A DNA stretch of 64,000 nucleotides, taken from positions 682,001 to 746,000 of the forward strand of contig NZ_CP048751.1 of assembly GCF_011064825.1 (NCBI RefSeq), given 5' to 3'. Below, in pieces: positions 58,170 to 64,000 of the stretch (its first letter is position 1; each line of letters starts with the position of its first letter). The position numbers and the translations under genes were made by a program. This stretch comes from Brevundimonas mediterranea. GTDB lineage: Bacteria > Pseudomonadota > Alphaproteobacteria > Caulobacterales > Caulobacteraceae. The notes beneath the pieces were generated by a model. The model saw only the letters and a program-made list of their open reading frames with translations. It searched no databases and was not told the origin of the DNA.

Positions 58170-58242
58170 CCCGACCGAACTCGAAGACGTTGAACGCCGC
58201 GATGACGGCGACGAAGCCGAAGATGATGCCGAGAGCCAGCAT
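58162..58242 (-). CDS. 26-residue membrane microprotein
   Basis: An ATG at 58242 with AGGAGCATCC just upstream reads MLALGIIFGFVAVIAAFNVF and then EFGRVD. It is one hydrophobic helix with a short polar tail. Its stop overlaps the TTG start of the pteridine reductase gene by eight bases. The strong ribosome site and the clean helix favour a real gene, possibly serving to couple translation into folM. No homologue is known to me. Confidence 0.5.
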   Translation of the reverse strand: MLALGIIFGFVAVIAAFNVFEFGRVD

Positions 58243-58462
58243 GGGATGCTCCTGTGTCTGATCTTCGATTAGAGCGGTCCGGGGCGCGGTTCAAGCGGGG
58301 GCGGGTTTGGGGGGCGATGAATAGCTCGGCGACGTCAGTAATTGACGGCTGCCATAGGCCAACAGTCTACAAGGCTAGTTTGATTAAGGTTTCCTAGACA
58401 CCGACAGGTTGTTGCCCCTATCTGGAAACTGAAAAAGCGGACATTGATGCCTTGGGGGGCAA

Positions 58463-60922
58463 ATGACGATCGATATCAGCCGTCTCGCGAGCGACCTGAA
58501 GCCCGAGCGCACCGTTTTGCTTTTCGGCTCCGGCTCTTCAATTCCATCCCTCGTGCCCGGCGTGAAGGAGTTGCAGGAGGCCTTGCAGTCAAAATTCGGC
58601 GTTGCAAGCACCTATAGCCTAGCTGAACAAACGGAAATTATCGAAATTCAGAAGAATGACCGTCGCCCCCTTATCGAGTTTCTCAGAAGCCTTATAGAAA
58701 ACAAGAGACCGACGGGAGGGATTTTAAACTTACCATTATTCACATGGAAGAGCATATTCACGACCAATTATGACAAGCTAATCGAAATAAGCTACAATCG
58801 TCGGTCGCGTCCCTATGTGGCGTACTCGTCGAATTTTGATTTCGGGCGAGAACGCCCGGCAGATTCTACGCAGATTTTTAAGCTGCACGGCACCATCGAC
58901 AAGGATGTCGTCGATGGGGATCGGTCACGAATAATCCTTACGTCGAGCGACTACGACCTCACAGAAGAATACCGTGAAAACCTATTCGACCGGTTTAAGT
59001 CTGACGTAGGCGAAGGCGATCTACTCGTGATCGGCCACTCTCTGGCTGATCCTGACATCAAGGAAGTGGTGGAGAGAGCCGCGCGTATCCGGCAAAAGGC
59101 CGGTGGCCAAGGAGCAATCACGGTTCTTTCTTATTCGCCCGACGCCAATCTCGCTTCTATCTTGGAACGCAAGGGAATTACGGTCTGCTTCGGTGGGCTG
59201 GACGATCTCTTCGCCGCTCTCTCGAAACGAGTTGCACCGGACCTTTTGGTCGCGTCAACATCATCGTCGGACCCGCTGGACATTGTCTCTTCGCTTCGCC
59301 CTGCGACCGTCGATGTGCGGCATTCGCTGGAGATTGGGCGCCCAAACGTCGCTGCCATGTTTAATGGTTGGTCTGCGTCCTATCCCGACGTGAAAGCGGG
59401 TCTCACCTTTGAACGGGTTGTCGCGAGCGACGCGGCCAAGGCGCTCGCCAACAGGAAGCATCAGATAGTCACGATTCTTGGGCCGAGCGGCGTTGGGAAG
59501 ACTACCGCAGCCAGGCAGGCGCTGACAATCTTGTCCGGCCAAGGGGTATTCTGCTGGGAACATAAAACGGACCAGCAGCTATCGGCAAAAGATTGGCGAA
59601 AAGTCGCAGGGATACTTGAAAAGGAGGGCAAGCAGGGTTGCCTCCTGATTGATGATGCCCATTCCGAACTGACCGAGATTAACGATCTGATCGATTATCT
59701 TGTTACGGATAAGGTGACGGTTCTGTCGCTCATTCTGACGTCGTCGAAGAACCAGTGGTACCCTCGAGTGAAGACACCAGGATTTCACAATCGATCACGC
59801 GAATACCAGTTTAATCGAATCAACGAAATTGAGGTTGATCGACTCCTCGACCTGCTAGACCGGGTTCCTGAAATCAGCCGTCTCGTCGGTGATGCGTTCA
59901 CTGGGTTCACGAGAAGCGAGAGAAAGCAGAGACTTATAAGTCGCTGCGATGCCGACATGTTCGTGTGTCTGAAGAACATATTCTCTTCCGACCAGTTCGA
60001 CAGCATCGTGCTCAAGGAATACGCAGATCTCTCGCGGGAAGCCCAAGATGTGTACCGAGCCGTAGCGGCGATGGAGAGTGCTGGCGTTCGTGTCCATCGG
60101 CAGCTGGTTATCCGGCTATTGGGCATTCCGTCTATGTCGATTGCTCCAACGCTCGCCGGACTGCAGGACATCGTACATGAGTACACCGTCAACCAAAGAG
60201 AAGGCGTGTACGGTTGGCGCGGAAGACATCGCGTGATCATGAATATCATTGCCGAGCACAAATATTATAGCGTCGACAAGAGGTACGACCTATTCGAGCG
60301 TGTGATCGATAATCTTTCGCCCAGCTACGACATTGAGGTTCGAACGATTAACGAACTCTGCAATGTCGACACCGGTCTGTCCACAATACCGGATAAGCGC
60401 CGCCAGAATGCATTGCTGCGCAAGATGATGTCGGTTGCGCCTCATGAACGCGTACCCCGTCACCGACTGATCCGCAATTTGATCTCGCTGGACGACTATG
60501 ACGCCGCTTCTACGGAAATCCGCGTATTCGACGCAGATTTCCGTCTGGACGGTCCGACGACCCGGTATTCAATTGATCTGCAGGTCGCCCGCGCGACCAA
60601 GACGGCTGGCATACTCGATGAAGATCGCATCGCGATCCTTCAAAAAGCCTGCGAAGCTGCGGCGGCAGCCGCGTCTCGGTTCAAAGACAATAAGGCCGTC
60701 ATCGGCGCATATTGCGAGGCGGCGCTACATTTGGCTCGTCTAGGAGGAGACAGGCAGTTCTTCGATGACGCTATCAGAGCCTTGCGTGCTGCAGAACTAA
60801 AGACAGGGGATCGCCACATCACTTCGATGATTTCGCGCTTCGAAAATATGATTTCTCGGTTAGACGTTGAAATTCCTGATGGCGAAGACTTGGATGATGT
60901 GGTGCCGGAGATCGTCGATTAG
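58463..60922 (+). CDS. SIR2-STAND NTPase, probable anti-phage defence protein
   Basis: An 819-residue protein. Residues 1-255 form a SIR2-like NAD-hydrolase domain: LLFGSGSSIPSLVPG (20-34), FTTNYDKLIE (99-108), FKLHGTIDKD with His142, and VIGHSLADPDIKEVV (189-203). A STAND-type NTPase follows with Walker A ILGPSGVGKTTAARQ (338-351) and Walker B GCLLIDDAHSE (392-402). About 400 C-terminal residues are helical and likely sense the trigger. This is the plan of SIR2-containing Avs/DSR defence proteins, which deplete NAD+ on phage infection. The gene has visibly lower G+C than its neighbours, indicating transfer. No partner gene is adjacent. Confidence 0.87.
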   Translation: MTIDISRLASDLKPERTVLLFGSGSSIPSLVPGVKELQEALQSKFGVASTYSLAEQTEIIEIQKNDRRPLIEFLRSLIENKRPTGGILNLPLFTWKSIFTTNYDKLIEISYNRRSRPYVAYSSNFDFGRERPADSTQIFKLHGTIDKDVVDGDRSRIILTSSDYDLTEEYRENLFDRFKSDVGEGDLLVIGHSLADPDIKEVVERAARIRQKAGGQGAITVLSYSPDANLASILERKGITVCFGGLDDLFAALSKRVAPDLLVASTSSSDPLDIVSSLRPATVDVRHSLEIGRPNVAAMFNGWSASYPDVKAGLTFERVVASDAAKALANRKHQIVTILGPSGVGKTTAARQALTILSGQGVFCWEHKTDQQLSAKDWRKVAGILEKEGKQGCLLIDDAHSELTEINDLIDYLVTDKVTVLSLILTSSKNQWYPRVKTPGFHNRSREYQFNRINEIEVDRLLDLLDRVPEISRLVGDAFTGFTRSERKQRLISRCDADMFVCLKNIFSSDQFDSIVLKEYADLSREAQDVYRAVAAMESAGVRVHRQLVIRLLGIPSMSIAPTLAGLQDIVHEYTVNQREGVYGWRGRHRVIMNIIAEHKYYSVDKRYDLFERVIDNLSPSYDIEVRTINELCNVDTGLSTIPDKRRQNALLRKMMSVAPHERVPRHRLIRNLISLDDYDAASTEIRVFDADFRLDGPTTRYSIDLQVARATKTAGILDEDRIAILQKACEAAAAAASRFKDNKAVIGAYCEAALHLARLGGDRQFFDDAIRALRAAELKTGDRHITSMISRFENMISRLDVEIPDGEDLDDVVPEIVD

Positions 60923-61199
60923 CGTGATACTTGTTTGGCTATCGGGCGAACTCGGTGATGAGGAGCATCACAATTACAGACTTGGTCCATCCACAGACCG
61001 CTGGCTGGTTCGAAGCGCATTGCTGGGCGCAGCAAAACGTTTTTGCTCCCCCAAAGGGTCAGCATTCCGACCAAGCGCCAACTTCCGCTCCATGGCGTGA
61101 CGGCACCTAGTCCACGCTGCAGCCCCCCTCCCCTTCCCTCCCGCCCCCAAAGATGATCGAACATCCCGCCACACACCACGGCCGGGGGCGGATACATCG

Positions 61200-61670
61200 A
61201 TGAACTGGCGTCAGCGCGTCGAACCCTTCACCCGCCCCGTCTTCTTCGCCTGGTCGCGGCTGTCGCGGGGCAAGACGCTGGGCGTGCGGGCCGTGGCGGT
61301 GGATGCGGACGGGCGGGTGGCGATGGTCCGGCACACCTATCTGGCGGGCTGGTGGCTGCCGGGCGGCGGGGTGGACCGGGGCGAGACCACCCATGAGGCC
61401 GTGGTGCGCGAGCTGCGCGAGGAGACCGGGCTGATCGCGCGGGCGGCGCCGCGCCTGGTCTCGCTGCATGCCAACGAGCGGTTCTTTCCCGGCGATCATG
61501 TCGCCGTCTTCGTCATCGACGCCTTCGACCGGGGCGAACGCACCAGCCACGGCGAGATCGCCGAGGTCGGCTGGTTCGCGCCCGACGCCCTGCCCGCCGA
61601 CGTCAACCGGGGCTGTCGCGCGCGGCTGGCCGAATGGTTCGACGGCGTACAAATCGATACAAATTGGTGA
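61200..61670 (+). CDS. NUDIX hydrolase
   Basis: A 156-residue NUDIX protein with the full Nudix box from GGVDRGETTHEAVV to RELREETGLI (about residues 58-80), which binds Mg and cleaves nucleoside diphosphate-X compounds. RAVAVDADGRVAMVRHTYLA starts the domain. The substrate is unknown. A GGGGGCGGAT stretch lies upstream of the ATG. High G+C resumes here after the SIR2 gene and a 277-base gap. Confidence 0.9.
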   Translation: MNWRQRVEPFTRPVFFAWSRLSRGKTLGVRAVAVDADGRVAMVRHTYLAGWWLPGGGVDRGETTHEAVVRELREETGLIARAAPRLVSLHANERFFPGDHVAVFVIDAFDRGERTSHGEIAEVGWFAPDALPADVNRGCRARLAEWFDGVQIDTNW

Positions 61671-61722
61671 GGCGGACCGGACGGCGCACGGCGTTATTCT
61701 GAGGGTCACGAAAGGACGTATC

Positions 61723-62577
61723 ATGCCCGTCTCCCGCCGCGCCGCCCTGCTGGGCCTGACCCTCTCAACCCTGGCTGGCCCGGCCCTGGCGCAGCGCCGC
61801 CTGGGGCGCCGACGCGACCAAGCCGGCGGCAGCGCGGCGGCCCCCGTCCACACCTGGGCCTTCGGCCCCGACCCGCTCCAGGCCTATGACGTCTATGCGG
61901 ACCATGGTTCCGGACCGATCCTGGTGTTCGTCCACGGCGGCGGCTGGTCGCGCGGCGAGCGGGCGATGGTCAGCGAACTGCCCGCCTACGCCCAACGGCA
62001 CGGCCTGACCCTGGCCTCGACCAGCTATCGTCTGGTTCCCGCCGTCAGCGCCCGCGAATCGGCCATGGACGTCGCCGCCGCCGTCGCCGATCTGAAACGC
62101 CGCCTGCCGGGTCGCCCCCTCTATCTGCTAGGCCATTCGGCCGGCGCCCATCTGGCCGCCCTGGTCGGGATCGACCCCGACTATCTGGGAGCGGTCGGGC
62201 TGAAGCCGTCTGATCTGGCGGGGGTCATCCTGCTGGACGGGGCGGGCTATGACGCCACCGCCCCGCGCGGCGACGACCGGATCGATCAGTGGCTGGGCCA
62301 GACCTATGACCAGGCTTTCGGCGACCAGGCGGCCGCCCTGTCGCCGACATTGCGCGTCCGCCCCGGCGTCGCCTATCCGCCCTTCCTGATCTTCCACGTC
62401 GCGCGGCGTCAGGATTCGGCCGTCCAGAGCCGCGACCTGGCCCAGGCCCTGACCCGCGCCGGCGGCCGGGCCGAGGTCGTCGCCGCCCCTGACGACAGCC
62501 ACATGACCATCAACCGCGGCTTCGGCGTCGCCGGCGACCCCGAGGGCGAACGCGCCGCCCGCTTCATCTCGGGCTAA
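61723..62577 (+). CDS. Secreted alpha/beta hydrolase (carboxylesterase-like)
   Basis: A 284-residue product with a Tat-like signal (VSRRAALLGLTLSTLAGPAL). The esterase fold has an oxyanion loop FVHGGGWSRGE, nucleophile elbow LLGHSAGAHLAALVG (Ser), an acid region and catalytic His in PDDSHMTINRGFG. It fits the BD-FAE / carboxylesterase group. The ATG at 61723 follows AAAGGACG; a longer open frame upstream overlaps the NUDIX gene and lacks the signal. Confidence 0.9.
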   Translation: MPVSRRAALLGLTLSTLAGPALAQRRLGRRRDQAGGSAAAPVHTWAFGPDPLQAYDVYADHGSGPILVFVHGGGWSRGERAMVSELPAYAQRHGLTLASTSYRLVPAVSARESAMDVAAAVADLKRRLPGRPLYLLGHSAGAHLAALVGIDPDYLGAVGLKPSDLAGVILLDGAGYDATAPRGDDRIDQWLGQTYDQAFGDQAAALSPTLRVRPGVAYPPFLIFHVARRQDSAVQSRDLAQALTRAGGRAEVVAAPDDSHMTINRGFGVAGDPEGERAARFISG

Positions 62578-62608
62578 CAAACGGCCGAGGGCATGCTAGC
62601 CAGAGGCC

Positions 62609-63055
62609 ATGAACCCCTCCCTGATCGCCATCCTCGTCGTCGTCCTGGCCGGGGGCGCCACCGCCCTGCAGGCGCCGACCAACGCCAAGCTGGCCACGGC
62701 CGTCGCCTCGCCGGTCAACGCCGCCTTCATCTCCTTCGCCGTGGGCACGACCGTGCTGGGGATCGTCGCCGCCCTGATGCAGACCCGGCCCGACATGGCC
62801 GCCGCCCGCGCCCTGCCCTGGTACGCCTGGCTGGGCGGGGTGTACGGCGCCTGTTTCGTGGTCGCCGCCGCCTGGGGCGTACCGCGCCTGGGCGTGGCCA
62901 TGACCATCACCCTGATGGTCGGCGGCCAGCTTCTGCTCAGCCTGATCCTCGACCATTTCGGCGCCCTGGGCGTGCCGCGCCAGCCGCTGAACCTGGGCCG
63001 GATCGCCGGGGTGGGGCTTGTTCTCGCCGGCGTCCTTCTGGTTCGCCGGTCTTGA
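62609..63055 (+). CDS. DMT-superfamily membrane protein (YdcZ/DUF606)
   Basis: A 148-residue protein with five hydrophobic helices: IAILVVVLAGGATALQAPTN, NAAFISFAVGTTVLGIVAAL, the WYAWLGGVYGACFVVAAAWG pair and a C-terminal GVGLVLAGVLLVRR. It matches the small DUF606/YdcZ group of the drug/metabolite transporter superfamily, which probably acts as dimers. The substrate is unknown. Confidence 0.88.
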   Translation: MNPSLIAILVVVLAGGATALQAPTNAKLATAVASPVNAAFISFAVGTTVLGIVAALMQTRPDMAAARALPWYAWLGGVYGACFVVAAAWGVPRLGVAMTITLMVGGQLLLSLILDHFGALGVPRQPLNLGRIAGVGLVLAGVLLVRRS

Positions 63056-63071
63056 GCCTATATCCCCCCGG

Positions 63072-64000
63072 ATGACCGAGGAGACGCTCGATTCCAACCT
63101 GAAGGCCGCCGCCCTGATCGCCGACGAGGCGCGCCGGGCCCCCGACAAGCCGGGCGTCTATCGCATGTATGGCGAGGACGGGTCCTGCCTCTATGTCGGC
63201 AAGGCCAAGTCGCTGAAGAAGCGGATCGTCCAGTACGCCCAGGGTCGGTTCCACACCCAGCGCATCGGCCTGATGGTGGCCCAGACCCGGTCGATGGAGC
63301 TGGTCGTCACGGCGTCAGAGACCGAGGCCCTGCTGCTGGAATCCAACTTCATCAAGAAGCTGAAGCCGCGCTTCAACGTCCTGCTGCGCGACGACAAGTC
63401 CTTCGCCGAGCTGATGATCCGCAGCGACCATCGCGCCCCCCAGGTGAAGAAGCATCGCGGCGCCCACACCACGCCGGGCCACTATTTCGGCCCCTTCGCC
63501 TCGACCTGGGCGGTCAACCGGACCCTGAACACCCTGCAGAAGGCCTTCTTGCTGCGCTCCTGTTCCGACAGCGTCTACGAGACCCGGACGCGGCCCTGCA
63601 TGCTGCACCAGATCAAGCGCTGCTCGGCCCCCTGCACCGGCCTGATCAGCCTGGAGGACTATGGCGAACTGGTCACCGAGGCCGAACAGTTCCTGCGCGG
63701 CAAGTCCCGCGCCGTCATCGGTCGCCTGTCGCAGGAGATGCAGGCGGCGTCGGACGCCATGGACTTCGAACAGGCCGCCCGCGTCCGCGACCGCATCCGC
63801 GCCCTGTCCGCCATCTCGATGGAGAACTCCGTCAGCGCCGACAGCGTGGCCGAGGGCGACGTCTTCGCCCTGCACAGCGACGGCGGCCAGGCCTGCGTCC
63901 AGGTCTTCTTCTATCGCGCCGGCCAGAACTGGGGCGGCCGCGCCTATTTCCCGCGTGTGGACAAGACTGACACCGACCCGGAGATCCTGGCCGCCTTTCT
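63072..64000 (+). CDS. uvrC: Excinuclease ABC subunit C, truncated by the window edge
   Basis: UvrC makes both incisions in nucleotide-excision repair. The visible 309 residues start MTEETLDSNLKAAAL and contain the GIY-YIG nuclease domain (KPGVYRMYGEDGSCLYVGKA, with KSLKKRIVQY and the Glu at TEALLLESNFIKKLKPRFN). The Cys-rich link region (RPCMLHQIKRCSAPC) and the UVR motif (AMDFEQAARVRDRIRALS) follow. The frame is open to the end of the window; the RNase H-like and helix-hairpin-helix parts lie outside. Confidence 0.95.
   Translation, partial: MTEETLDSNLKAAALIADEARRAPDKPGVYRMYGEDGSCLYVGKAKSLKKRIVQYAQGRFHTQRIGLMVAQTRSMELVVTASETEALLLESNFIKKLKPRFNVLLRDDKSFAELMIRSDHRAPQVKKHRGAHTTPGHYFGPFASTWAVNRTLNTLQKAFLLRSCSDSVYETRTRPCMLHQIKRCSAPCTGLISLEDYGELVTEAEQFLRGKSRAVIGRLSQEMQAASDAMDFEQAARVRDRIRALSAISMENSVSADSVAEGDVFALHSDGGQACVQVFFYRAGQNWGGRAYFPRVDKTDTDPEILAAF

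Noticed and set aside
60923..61199. Partner gene for the SIR2-STAND protein
   Set aside because: The 277 bases contain no frame with a start, ribosome site and sensible protein; the only long frames are low-complexity shadows.

Overview
The window is high-G+C, densely packed DNA from an alphaproteobacterium of the order Caulobacterales. It most resembles Brevundimonas or a close relative of Caulobacter. Reasons: a divergent fliL-fliM / flgF-flgG-flgA-flgH flagellar locus with a CtrA-type box on one side and a sigma-54 promoter on the other; a CcrM (GANTC) methyltransferase gene with its own CtrA box and two GANTC sites; the zapA - 6S RNA - 5-formyl-THF cyclo-ligase synteny; a DUF1476 (ATPase inhibitor zeta) gene divergent from purC; and DUF2849 next to sulfite reductase. 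The genus call is inference from gene order and protein resemblance.

Layout. 1-6.2 kb: flagellar motor, rod and ring genes. 6.3-7.8 kb: three small related secreted proteins in a row. 7.9-9.7 kb: DUF885 peptidase-like protein. 9.8-16.3 kb: assimilatory sulfate reduction (cysK, cysH, cysI, DUF2849, cysG) with a divergent LysR regulator. 16.3-33 kb: purine and one-carbon genes (purB, purU, purC, purS, purQ, purL) interleaved with a RelE-type toxin-antitoxin pair, a DNA glycosylase, a fasciclin protein, an MFS pump, a broken cyclopropane-fatty-acid synthase and a frameshifted Asp/Asn beta-hydroxylase. 30-40.5 kb: three more toxin-antitoxin pairs (two VapBC, one HigBA), a cytochrome P450, a glycosyltransferase and a PhoD phosphatase. 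40.5-48.4 kb: 5-FCL, a tandem 46-bp repeat, 6S RNA, zapA, transketolase, purT, ccrM and mutY. 48.4-58.2 kb: dciA, two DsbA-like proteins, smc, a DUF559 nuclease inside an inverted-repeat unit, an MscS channel, murG and two folate genes. 58.4-60.9 kb: a visibly lower-G+C SIR2-STAND NTPase gene, a probable anti-phage defence gene. 61.2-64 kb: NUDIX hydrolase, esterase, DMT transporter and the start of uvrC.

How the parts fit. Most genes are core metabolism: sulfate to cysteine, de novo IMP synthesis including formate-dependent PurT, and folate recycling. Cell-cycle genes (ccrM, smc, dciA, zapA, the flagellar locus) lie among them. The accessory layer consists of four toxin-antitoxin loci with visible palindromic operators, the SIR2-STAND gene, and several REP-like intergenic hairpin elements. 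One of these elements carries the DUF559 gene between inverted repeats and is bordered by a 15/16-bp direct repeat, which suggests a small mobile unit. Two genes look inactivated by single-base changes: cfa by an amber codon, and the beta-hydroxylase by a -1 frameshift. No tRNA, rRNA, CRISPR array or classical insertion sequence was recognised.
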